This document shows, piece after piece, positions 33,675-41,135 of a DNA stretch of 64,000 nt. The number at the start of each line of letters is the position of its first letter. Position 1 is the stretch's first letter. Source of the DNA: JAEUOS01 sp040382235. GTDB lineage: Bacteria > Pseudomonadota > Gammaproteobacteria > Burkholderiales > JAEUOS01. The position numbers were made by a program, and so were the translations under genes. Below the pieces are notes generated by a model. It made no database searches. It was not told where the DNA came from and saw only the letters and a program-made list of their open reading frames with translations. The stretch spans positions 23,495-87,494 of the forward strand of contig JBEIFV010000006.1 in the NCBI GenBank assembly GCA_040382235.1, read 5' to 3'.

Positions 33675-34568
33675 TCATGTCCCGACATCGCGCACGAAGC
33701 GCTGTTCGAGTTCATTCCACTCTCGGCGGCCAAACAGGTCCCACAACTCGCCATGGGTCAACATGCTTGGCAGCATGCCGGCGGTGGTGCCGCTGCGCTG
33801 GAGTTCGGCCAGCAAGGCCTGGCCGGCGTGCGCGAAGCTGCGCGTCAGCGCGTTAGGGTAAATGACGACACGATAACCAAGCGCTGCCAGCTCCGCCTGT
33901 GGGAGTAGCGGCGTGCGGCCACCTTCGACCAGGTTGGCCAGGCACGGTGCCGGCACCGCTTGGCATATCGCACGCATCTCGTCAGCCGTCTCGGGCGACT
34001 CGACAAACACCACATCTGCTCCCGCGGCGGCGAAACGCCGGCCGCGTGCAATGGCCTCTTCGATGCCGTGAGTGGTGCGGGCATCGGTGCGCGCGACGAT
34101 CAGGAAATCGGGCGAGGAACGGGCGAAGCAGGCGGCCTCGATCTTGGCCACCATCTCGTCCACCGGCACCAGGCGCCGCCCCGGCTCATGGCCGCATTTC
34201 TTCGGCATTTCCTGGTCTTCGAGCTGGATCGCGGCCGCGCCGCGGCGCTCGAACTCCTGCACCGTGCGCAGCACGTTCAACGGGTTGCCAAAGCCGGTGT
34301 CGGCGTCGGCAATCAGCGGCATGCGGGTGGCGCCGGTGATCTGCATCACCCGCTCCAACACCTCGTGCAGGCTGACCAGGCCGATATCGGGCAGGCCGGT
34401 GGCGCTCAGCGAAACGCCGGAGCCTGTGAGGTAGGCGGCGGGAAAGCCGGCGGACTCGATCAGGCGTGCGCCGATGACGTCATAGCAGCCGGGCGCAACG
34501 ATCAGTTCAGGCTTGACCAGCAGGTCGCGCAGCCCCGGGCCGCGCGGCGCATGCATGTCGGCGCGCAT
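33675..34568 (-). CDS. Isocitrate lyase/PEP mutase-superfamily enzyme
   Basis: 297 residues. The TIM barrel has APGCYDVIGARLIESAGFPA, PLIADADTGFGNPLNVLRTV (Mg-binding D-D-D) and the lyase signature QEMPKKCGH with the catalytic Cys, then ARTDARTTHGIEEAI. The KKCGH motif favours a lyase of the methylisocitrate or 2,3-dimethylmalate type over PEP mutase, which lacks the Cys. It is the first of three minus-strand genes (this, PuuE-like, isochorismatase) and follows a Bug gene by 12 bp. Confidence 0.9.
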   Translation of the reverse strand: MRADMHAPRGPGLRDLLVKPELIVAPGCYDVIGARLIESAGFPAAYLTGSGVSLSATGLPDIGLVSLHEVLERVMQITGATRMPLIADADTGFGNPLNVLRTVQEFERRGAAAIQLEDQEMPKKCGHEPGRRLVPVDEMVAKIEAACFARSSPDFLIVARTDARTTHGIEEAIARGRRFAAAGADVVFVESPETADEMRAICQAVPAPCLANLVEGGRTPLLPQAELAALGYRVVIYPNALTRSFAHAGQALLAELQRSGTTAGMLPSMLTHGELWDLFGRREWNELEQRFVRDVGT

Positions 34569-34580
34569 CTCAGCGGCCGC

Positions 34581-35591
34581 TCATTGCAGCTTGATGCCGG
34601 TGGCCTTCACCAGGTTGGCCCACTTGGCCAGCTCGCCGGTGATGAACCTGCCGGTGGCAGCGGGCGTCGAGCCTGTGATCGGTTCCACCGTGGCCTGGCG
34701 CATTTCCTTCAGGAATTCTTCGTTGGTCATCGCCTGTGCGATCGCCTTGTTCACCGTATCGACCACAGCTGCCGGGGTGCCTGCCGGCGCCAGCACCACG
34801 AACACGCTGGTGGTGAGCAGCCCGGGAAATCCGGCTTCGGCAGAGGTCGGAATGTCCCTGGCGATCGACGAACGCTTCTCGTCGGTCACCGCCAGCACCA
34901 CCAGCTTGCCCGCCTGGTGTTGCGCATACATGCTGCCCAGGCCGGCAGCCAGCACCGGCACATGGCCGGCCAATACATCCTGCATCGCCGGGCCGGCGCC
35001 CTTGTAGGCGACATGCTGCATATCGAGCCCGCCGGCCTGCTGGTTGAACAGTTCACCAGTCAAATGGCCGACATTGCCGGTACCCGAACTGCCGAAGCTG
35101 AATTTGCCGGGGCTGGCCTTGATCAGCGCGGCCAGCTCCTTGAGGTTGCGCGCACGCACCGAGGGGTGGACTGCGATCGCCAGTTGCTCGGCCGCCACCA
35201 GTGCCACCGGCGCGATGTCGCGTGCGACATCGAAAGACAGATTGGGAATCGAAAGCGGCGTGATGGTCAGCGCTGCCGAACCGGTGAAGTAAAGCGTATG
35301 GCCGTCCGGCGCCGACTTGACCAGTTCGGAGGTCGCGATCGTCGTCGATGCGCCCGGCTTGTTTTCGACCACCACCGATTGGCCGAGGATGGGGCCGATG
35401 ATCGCCGACAGCTTGCGCGCGATCACGTCCGTCGGACCGCCGGCGGCGAAGCCGACCAGCATGCGGACCGGCTTGTCCGGGTAGCGCGCTTGCGCGGCGG
35501 CCGTCAGAGGCAGCAGCAGGGCGGCCCCGATGGCGCCGGTCAGAGCCACTCGCAACAGACCGCGTCGGCACCGCATTGTCGATTCAAGCAT
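34581..35591 (-). CDS. Bug-family tripartite tricarboxylate transporter binding protein
   Basis: 336 residues from MLESTMRCRRGLLRVALTGA, with AGGGAA 9-14 bases upstream and a signal peptide ending near TAAAQ (residue 34). Bug motifs: VRMLVGFAAGGPTDVIARKL, VVENKPGASTTIATSELVKS, APDGHTLYFTGS and HVAYKGAGPAMQDVLAGH. It leads the PEP-mutase-like/PuuE-like/isochorismatase genes, so its ligand may be the compound they break down. Confidence 0.92.
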   Translation of the reverse strand: MLESTMRCRRGLLRVALTGAIGAALLLPLTAAAQARYPDKPVRMLVGFAAGGPTDVIARKLSAIIGPILGQSVVVENKPGASTTIATSELVKSAPDGHTLYFTGSAALTITPLSIPNLSFDVARDIAPVALVAAEQLAIAVHPSVRARNLKELAALIKASPGKFSFGSSGTGNVGHLTGELFNQQAGGLDMQHVAYKGAGPAMQDVLAGHVPVLAAGLGSMYAQHQAGKLVVLAVTDEKRSSIARDIPTSAEAGFPGLLTTSVFVVLAPAGTPAAVVDTVNKAIAQAMTNEEFLKEMRQATVEPITGSTPAATGRFITGELAKWANLVKATGIKLQ

Positions 35592-35853
35592 GGTTGGTTC
35601 CCTGTTTCCCGGTTGGAATGAGCGGTGCGCCAGAAGCGAGGCCCGGATGCGAACCCGATACCGGCCTGTGCGGCGCCAGCGACAGCCGCAAGCCGTCACC
35701 AGTCTGCCGAGGAATTATAGGCTCACCGTCAGTCGCCACCGGCAGGCGCTTTCACCTGCGCACGCGAACTTCGCCGGGCATCATTTCACGCTGCGACGAA
35801 CGCTACAATCACGCTCGCCCCGCCATTGCATCGCCTGCGAAAGATCCATCGCA

Positions 35854-36534
35854 ATGAAACAGATCCTCGGACGCGAGGTGCTAGACACACTCGAAGAACT
35901 GGTCGATCCGCGCTGGACCGCGGTGATCGCGATCGACATCCAGAACGACTTCTGCAGCCTAGGCGGGCACTTCGAGCGCTACGGCAAGAACGTCGCACGC
36001 ATGGCGCCGGCGGTCAAGCGCATGGTTGATTTCGTCGGCCAGACGCAGGCCCTGGGCATGCGCACGATTTTTCTGCAGCAGGCCTCGCTGCCCGATGGGC
36101 GCATGGATTCGCCGGCCTGGCTGCGCTTCAAGACGCGCGACGGCAAGGCACCGGACTACGCCTTGCCCGGCACCTGGGGCTGGCAGTTCGTCGACGGCTT
36201 GGCACCTCGCGCATCCGACTGGGTGGTGGAGAAATTCCGGCCCGACGGTTTCGTCGGCACCAATCTCGATAACATCCTGCGCACCCAGGGTATTGAATCG
36301 GTGATCATCGTGGGCACGATCACCGAAGGCTGCGTCGAGTCGACCGTGCGCAGCGCCTCGTATCGCGACTATTACGTGGTGGTGGTCGAGGATGCGGTGG
36401 CGAGCCCGAACGCGGAACTGGAGGAGGGCTCGAAGCGTCTGTTCCACGCGCGTTATCCGATACATTCGGCGCAGCAGGTTCTGGCGGCGATTCAGGGTGC
36501 ACAGGCACGGACCGCCCACGCGACTATCCGGTAG
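35854..36534 (+). CDS. Isochorismatase-family cysteine hydrolase
   Basis: 226 residues from MKQILGREVLDTLEELVDPR. Triad: D28 (TAVIAIDIQNDF), Lys in WVVEKFRPDGFVGTNLDNIL and Cys in IIVGTITEGCVESTVRSASY. It is a second member of the family in this region, on the opposite strand to the first and not closely similar to it. It faces away from the Bug gene at 34581, so the 262-bp gap holds divergent promoters; TACAAT at 35804-35809 could be its -10. The substrate is unknown. Confidence 0.88.
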   Translation: MKQILGREVLDTLEELVDPRWTAVIAIDIQNDFCSLGGHFERYGKNVARMAPAVKRMVDFVGQTQALGMRTIFLQQASLPDGRMDSPAWLRFKTRDGKAPDYALPGTWGWQFVDGLAPRASDWVVEKFRPDGFVGTNLDNILRTQGIESVIIVGTITEGCVESTVRSASYRDYYVVVVEDAVASPNAELEEGSKRLFHARYPIHSAQQVLAAIQGAQARTAHATIR

Positions 36535-36606
36535 CCCGGTCGCTGCTAGACTGGCTTTTTCAACCAGAACCGGCGCGCATCGCACCGTGTCGGCAGGAGA
36601 CTCGAA

Positions 36607-36897
36607 ATGATCCAGAGCATCATCGCCACCATCAAGGTCAAGGCCGGCCAGGAAGCGCAATTCCAGGCTTGCGCACTCGAACTGGCGGCAGCGGTCCGCG
36701 TCAACGAGCCGGGCTGCCTGCTGTACACGCTATCCAAGGGCGATGATCCTTCCACCTTCGTCTTCATGGAGCGTTACGCCGATGAAGCCGCGCTGGTCGC
36801 GCATCGCGGTACCGAGCACTTCAAGCGCCTGGGGCGCGCGATGGGCCCGTTCATGGATGGGCCGCCGACGGTGCAGCACATGGTCGAGGTGTCCTGA
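36607..36897 (+). CDS. Antibiotic biosynthesis monooxygenase (ABM)-domain protein
   Basis: 96 residues. The ferredoxin-like ABM fold is indicated by MIQSIIATIKVKAGQEAQFQ, NEPGCLLYTLSKGDDPSTFV and MERYADEAALVAHRGTEHFK. Proteins of this kind are small quinol or polyketide monooxygenases (YgiN-like) or have unknown roles. It is 72 bp downstream of the isochorismatase-family gene and shares its direction, so it may be co-transcribed. Confidence 0.88.
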   Translation: MIQSIIATIKVKAGQEAQFQACALELAAAVRVNEPGCLLYTLSKGDDPSTFVFMERYADEAALVAHRGTEHFKRLGRAMGPFMDGPPTVQHMVEVS

Positions 36898-36993
36898 TCC
36901 AGCGGATCGGGCAACGGTCGCGATCCCGTCGCGCTCGAACGCAACGCGCTCGCAGACCATTGCCGGGGGTGCTGGCGTGAAGGGTCACGTTGC

Positions 36994-37962
36994 TCAGTCA
37001 CCCTTGATACCCGCGCGCCGAATGACCTCACCCCAGCGCGGGGTGTCTCGCTTGATGATGTCTGCGAACTCATCCGGCGTGGTGCCGGTGACCAGCAAGC
37101 CGAACTTGAGGATCTGCTCGCGCCCCTCGGGACTTTGAATGATCTTGTTGATCTCGGCGCTCATGCGTTCGATGATCGCCTTGGGCGTGCCGGCGGGCGC
37201 CTGAATCCCGTTCCAGCCGGCGATGTCGAGCGCAAAGCCCTGCTCGGCGAAGGTCGGCAGGTTGGGGAGCGCAGGCCAGCGTTTAGGGCCGGTCACGGCG
37301 AGTGCGACCAGGCGGCCACCGGCCAAGCCCGCAGCGACCGAGGCCAGGTCATGGATGCCGGTCTGCGCGTGACCGGCGATGATGTCCTGCACCGCCGGCC
37401 CGGCGCCCTTGTAGGCCACATGCACCATGTCGATCGAGGCGGCGCCCTTGAGCATTTCGCCATACACATGCGAGGAGGAGCCGTTGCCGAAGGAGGCGTA
37501 ACTGGCCTTGCCCGGATTCCTCTTCGCGTAGTCGATGAACTCGGGCAGGGTCTTGACGTTAAGCGAGGTCGGCACCACCATCGCCAGCACCGACAAGCCC
37601 AATTGCGTGACGGTGGCGAAATCGCGCAGGCCGTCGTAGGGCAGGTTGGCCTGGATGTGCGGGTTGATCGAGATGTTCGAGACGTTGGTGTAGACGAAGG
37701 TGTAACCGTCCGGCGGCGCGTTTTTTGCAGCCTGCAGGCCGACGCTGCCCTGGGCGCCGGCACGGTTCTCGGCCACCACCGGCTGCCCCAGCACGGGCGT
37801 CAGCCGATCGGCCAGCCAGCGCGACACGATGTCGGTCTGACCGCCCGGTGGATACGGGATGATCAGGCGGATCGGCTTGGCCGGCCAGGTCTGGGCTGCT
37901 GCCTGCATCGGCAGTGCGGCGAACATGATTGCCAGAGAAAGGAAACGAACGAAGAGTTTCAT
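36994..37962 (-). CDS. Bug-family tripartite tricarboxylate transporter binding protein
   Basis: 322 residues from MKLFVRFLSLAIMFAALPMQ; signal cleavage near AAAQ (residue 24). IRLIIPYPPGGQTDIVSRWL, VAENRAGAQGSVGLQAAKNA, PPDGYTFVYTNV and MVHVAYKGAGPAVQDIIAGH mark the family. The start is fixed by the signal peptide, since a long in-frame upstream extension is Arg-rich and not hydrophobic. It is divergent from the next Bug gene, with starts 170 bp apart. Confidence 0.92.
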   Translation of the reverse strand: MKLFVRFLSLAIMFAALPMQAAAQTWPAKPIRLIIPYPPGGQTDIVSRWLADRLTPVLGQPVVAENRAGAQGSVGLQAAKNAPPDGYTFVYTNVSNISINPHIQANLPYDGLRDFATVTQLGLSVLAMVVPTSLNVKTLPEFIDYAKRNPGKASYASFGNGSSSHVYGEMLKGAASIDMVHVAYKGAGPAVQDIIAGHAQTGIHDLASVAAGLAGGRLVALAVTGPKRWPALPNLPTFAEQGFALDIAGWNGIQAPAGTPKAIIERMSAEINKIIQSPEGREQILKFGLLVTGTTPDEFADIIKRDTPRWGEVIRRAGIKGD

Positions 37963-38132
37963 GGATAAGCCCGCCTGGGATGTTTGACTTTGGAAAGAAC
38001 GCAGCAAGATCAGCCTATCACGCGGCCCCTTGTTTGCGCAGCGCATGGCAACCGACTTTGATGCTGCGTTGCGACACGCGCGGCGCGAATCGGGTAGGCT
38101 TGCAGCTACCGCCATCCAAGGAGCCACACCCA

Positions 38133-39098
38133 ATGCAACGCTCTCGTCGCCTGCTGTGCCTGCTGACACTTGCGCTCGTCGGCAACGCCGCATTCGCCGC
38201 CTGGCCCGAGCGCCCGATTCGCATGATCGTGCCCTACGCACCGGGCTCTTCGCCCGACAACATCAGCCGCCTGTTGGCGCAGGAAATGGCCAAGTCGCTC
38301 GGCGTCAACATCGTCATCGACAATCGCGCCGGCGCCTCCGGTTCAGTCGGCACCGAGGCGATCGCCAAGGCCGCGCCCGACGGCTACACCATCGGTTACG
38401 GCAACATCGGCACGCTTACCACCAACCGCTTCATGATCGCCAAGCTGCCCTACGACCCGGACCGCGACCTGACCCTGATCGGCATGATGGGCGCGGTGCA
38501 GAACATGCTGGCGGTCAACAACAACCTGCCGGTGAAATCCGTCAAGGACCTCATCGCGCTGGCCAAGAAAAGCCCCGGCAAGCTGGTGATGGCCTCGGGC
38601 GGCGCCGGCAATACCGGGCACCTGGGCGGCGAGCTGTTCAAGTCGATGACCGGCACCTTCATGCTGCATGTGCCGTATCGCGGCAGCCCGGCGGCGATCA
38701 CCGACCTGATCGGCGGCCAGGCCGACCTGATGTTCGACAATCTCTCGTCGGTAGGTTCACATGCGAAGTCCGGCCGCGTGCGCGGCATCGCGGTCTCCGG
38801 CCTCAAGCGCTCCCCCGCCTTCCCCGACCTGCCCACCATCGCCGAATCCGGCGTGCCCGGCTACGAGACCCTGGCCTGGGGCGGCCTGGTCACACCCGCC
38901 AACTTGCCCGCGGACATCGTGGCGCGCCTCAACACCGAACTCAACAAGGCCCTGCAAAGCCAGCCGGTCAAGGACGGCTATTTCACCATGGGCTTCGAGC
39001 CCTCGGGCGGCACGCCGGCCGCGTTCGCCGCCATGGTCAAGAGCGAGATTCCGAAGTGGGAGGCGGTGATCAAGCGGGCCGGCGCGAAGATGGAGTGA
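38133..39098 (+). CDS. Bug-family tripartite tricarboxylate transporter binding protein
   Basis: 321 residues from MQRSRRLLCLLTLALVGNAA, with AAGGAG 11-16 bases upstream and cleavage near AFAA (residue 23). IRMIVPYAPGSSPDNISRLL, VIDNRAGASGSVGTEAIAKA, APDGYTIGYGNI and LHVPYRGSPAAITDLIGGQA are typical, but the usual GG-x-x-D is replaced by GSSPD. It is divergent from the Bug gene at 36994; paired divergent Bug genes here point to local duplication. Confidence 0.92.
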   Translation: MQRSRRLLCLLTLALVGNAAFAAWPERPIRMIVPYAPGSSPDNISRLLAQEMAKSLGVNIVIDNRAGASGSVGTEAIAKAAPDGYTIGYGNIGTLTTNRFMIAKLPYDPDRDLTLIGMMGAVQNMLAVNNNLPVKSVKDLIALAKKSPGKLVMASGGAGNTGHLGGELFKSMTGTFMLHVPYRGSPAAITDLIGGQADLMFDNLSSVGSHAKSGRVRGIAVSGLKRSPAFPDLPTIAESGVPGYETLAWGGLVTPANLPADIVARLNTELNKALQSQPVKDGYFTMGFEPSGGTPAAFAAMVKSEIPKWEAVIKRAGAKME

Positions 39099-39122
39099 TC
39101 GAAAGTACCCGGCGCGCTGAAG

Positions 39123-39170
39123 CGGCGACAACTCACCGCGCCGGCGGCCTGTGGGACTTGGAAATCGGCG
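39123..39170. repeat. 48-bp degenerate direct repeat, copy 1
   Basis: Begins CGGCGACAACTCACCGCG and ends ATCGGCG. It aligns without gaps to 40223-40270 with only a handful of differences. The two copies flank the higBA pair. It resembles a short interspersed GC-rich element. Confidence 0.65.
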
Positions 39171-39406
39171 CCAGGCGAACCGGCCGCAACGGTCCGGACA
39201 TCGAGGTACTAATCGTCGCTGAAATGGCGGTGCGGCATAATGGAAGCGCTGCCTGCTCCAACGCTCATGACCATACAAGTGATCTGAAGTGTCGCCAGCC
39301 CCGCGTCCGGTTCCGCCATCTTTCCACCGCACACTGGGTGTGGCCAGGAACACAGCGCCGGACCATCGGCCCGGACTGTAGCCCAGTAAGGGTTGGCGGG
39401 GGCCTC

Positions 39407-39697
39407 TCAGGCTGCCTTGAGCAGTGTCCTCACCTTCGGCCGCTTCCTCTGCTTGGCCCGCCATAGATCGTAGGCGGACTGCATCCCTGCCCACAATTCG
39501 GCGCTGGTGCCCAGCGCATCCGCGAGTCGCAGCGCCATGTCCGCGCTGATGCCGGCGCGTCCATTGAGAATCGCCGACATGGCCTGGCGCGAAACGCCGA
39601 TGCGCAACGCGGCTTCGGAAACCGAAATACCGGTTTCCTTGAGGTGCAGTTCCCACAGCACTTCGCCGGGATGAGGTGGGTTGTGCATGGTGCTCAT
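39407..39697 (-). CDS. higA: HigA-family antitoxin
   Basis: 96 residues from MSTMHNPPHPGEVLWELHLK. The HPGEVL opening and XRE-type HTH (SVSEAALRIGVSRQAMSAIL then NGRAGISADMALRLADALGT) are diagnostic of HigA. A Lys/Arg-rich tail follows. It is downstream of higB by 11 bp, the toxin-first order characteristic of higBA. It should repress the shared promoter near 40000. Confidence 0.93.
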   Translation of the reverse strand: MSTMHNPPHPGEVLWELHLKETGISVSEAALRIGVSRQAMSAILNGRAGISADMALRLADALGTSAELWAGMQSAYDLWRAKQRKRPKVRTLLKAA

Positions 39698-39708
39698 GAT
39701 GGTTTCCT

Positions 39709-39990
39709 TCAGTGGTAGTCGCGGTAGTCGACGAGTTCCACGTCCTCGCCGGTGAATCTGAATGTGATGCGCCAATTGCCGTTGACCCAGACCGAGATGA
39801 ACCCTTTGTCTGTGCCGATGACTTGATGTGCGCGCAATGCGTGCAGTGCCATCACATCGCCTGCACAGGTGGCGCGGTCGAGTACGCCGAGGATCAGCCG
39901 CAGCTTCTGAGCATGCGAAGCCTGGATGCCCGCCTTGCCGCCGGTGCGGAAAAACTTCTCCAATCCTTTGTGCCGGAAGCTGACAATCAT
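39709..39990 (-). CDS. higB: HigB/RelE-family mRNA interferase toxin
   Basis: 93 residues. IVSFRHKGLEKFFRTGGKAG, HAQKLRLILGVLDRAT, VMALHALRAHQVIGTDKGF and WVNGNWRITFRFTGEDVELV, ending DYRDYH, match the HigB RelE-like fold that cuts mRNA on the ribosome. The gene precedes its antitoxin. The -10-like hexamer ends only 7 bp upstream of the start codon, so the transcript may be leaderless. Confidence 0.93.
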   Translation of the reverse strand: MIVSFRHKGLEKFFRTGGKAGIQASHAQKLRLILGVLDRATCAGDVMALHALRAHQVIGTDKGFISVWVNGNWRITFRFTGEDVELVDYRDYH

Positions 39991-39993
39991 GAC

Positions 39994-40025
39994 GTAACTG
40001 TAATGTTACGCTTGACACCTGTCAA
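39994..40025. promoter_or_regulatory. higBA promoter with two palindromes
   Basis: Two inverted repeats: GTAAC-N6-GTTAC (39994-40009) and the perfect TTGACACCTGTCAA (40012-40025). On the minus strand the second supplies a consensus -35 TTGACA (40025-40020), followed after 17 bp by TACAGT (40002-39997). They are likely HigA-binding operators. Confidence 0.6.
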
Positions 40026-40222
40026 CCTGCGACCAGCCATTTCCACGAAATCCCGTTCGCGGCAGCCATGCCATGGCGACAGGCAGCGCGGTCACGCAAT
40101 TTCCGTCCGACCCTGATCATGGGCGCCCGGTGGACCGCGTTGCGCGCTATCCGGGCGTGATGCTCGGGCGGTTTCGCGATGCGTTCAAGAAGGCGCTCAC
40201 TGCGCCGCGCGCAGTGGTGCAT

Positions 40223-40270
40223 CGGCGACAACTCGCCGCGCCCGCGGCCTGTCGGACCAGGCAATCGGCG
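40223..40270. repeat. 48-bp degenerate direct repeat, copy 2
   Basis: Begins CGGCGACAACTCGCCGCG and ends ATCGGCG; ungapped match to 39123-39170. It lies between the higB promoter and the vapC stop at 40304. Confidence 0.65.
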
Positions 40271-40303
40271 GCACACAAGCCAAAGCGCCTGAATCTTCAT
40301 GCG

Positions 40304-40690
40304 TCAAACCAGCAACGTCATTCCGGCACGCCTGTCGAACGTCATCGTGCGGGTACAGCCCGCGCCATGGGCGGTGCGCTCGATCAGGCAATCCGCGAAA
40401 TCCGCCTTGCCGCCCTCAAAAATGCGCAGCGCTTTCCAGGCGATTTCAGCATCCTGAACCACCAGTTGGCGGATGCTCAACAGCCTGCGCACGATTTCCG
40501 CAACCTCCTGGCGCGTGGCGCCATAGCGGCTTTCGCTCACCCACACCACTTCGGCCAATACCACCAGCCCCACATAGCCCGGTGTCGTCGCACTGCATTC
40601 CTTCTCGATCAAGGTGGTGGCGCGCGCGGACTGGGTCTTGTCGTCCTGTGCGATGTAGCGCACCAGAACATTAGTATCCAGACCAATCAC
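40304..40690 (-). CDS. PIN-domain ribonuclease toxin (VapC family)
   Basis: 128 residues. Acidic site residues are D5 (MIGLDTNVLVRY), E47 (VVLAEVVWV), D97 and D100 (GGKADFADCLIERT) and D119 (MTFDRRAG), the full VapC set. It overlaps its antitoxin gene by 4 bp (ATGA). It should cleave tRNA or rRNA when the antitoxin is lost. Intact. Confidence 0.93.
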   Translation of the reverse strand: MIGLDTNVLVRYIAQDDKTQSARATTLIEKECSATTPGYVGLVVLAEVVWVSESRYGATRQEVAEIVRRLLSIRQLVVQDAEIAWKALRIFEGGKADFADCLIERTAHGAGCTRTMTFDRRAGMTLLV

Positions 40691-40923
40691 CGCCCGGCCC
40701 CGCGTGCGCGGATGGTGTCATTCATGTCTTCGATGCTGACCGGCTTGGCAGGTTTGCGCAGCATGCCCTTGAGCGAGCGCACATCGTCAATCGCCGGTTT
40801 GATCGCATAGCCGCCGTCGATCTCGACGAATTCAATGCGGTCGCCCGATTCAAGGCCCAGACGCTGCCGGACGTCGGCGGGAATGGTGACCTGCCCTTTG
40901 CTGGTGAGTGTGGCGGTGGTCAT
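40687..40923 (-). CDS. AbrB/MazE-fold antitoxin (VapB)
   Basis: 78 residues. LTSKGQVTIPADVRQRLGLE is the classic SpoVT/AbrB swapped-hairpin; the tail (KGMLRKPAKPVSIEDMNDTI) is the toxin-binding part and matches the small VapB group paired with PIN toxins. The gene is preceded by a 22-bp palindrome that it likely binds. Confidence 0.92.
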   Translation of the reverse strand: MTTATLTSKGQVTIPADVRQRLGLESGDRIEFVEIDGGYAIKPAIDDVRSLKGMLRKPAKPVSIEDMNDTIRARGAGR

Positions 40924-40947
40924 GGCTGGCGCTCAAAAAGGCTTAAC

Positions 40948-40969
40948 TTCCTTACTATAAAGTAAGGAA
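40948..40969. promoter_or_regulatory. 22-bp palindromic operator of the vapBC pair
   Basis: TTCCTTACT-ATAA-AGTAAGGAA is a perfect 9+4+9 inverted repeat 25 bp upstream of the antitoxin start. The minus-strand sequence TATAGT inside it is a plausible -10, so antitoxin binding would block RNA polymerase. Confidence 0.75.
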
Positions 40970-41135
40970 TCTTATTCATCAAGCGCCTTGGAGCGTCGCA
41001 ATCGTTATCCTTGACGCCTGTTGATTGACATGACTTCACCCGCGACTGCACGGCGCCGCGCAGGCGTTCGGATCTCTGGCCAAAGCAACTGCGGGATTGT
41101 CAACGTTCACGCTGGCTTGTTGGCAGCCCCGCCTG

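Noticed and set aside
36994..38241. Long N-terminal extension of the Bug gene on the minus strand
   Set aside because: The extra residues are Arg-rich and precede a clear signal peptide beginning MKLFVRFLSL, so the gene starts at 37962.
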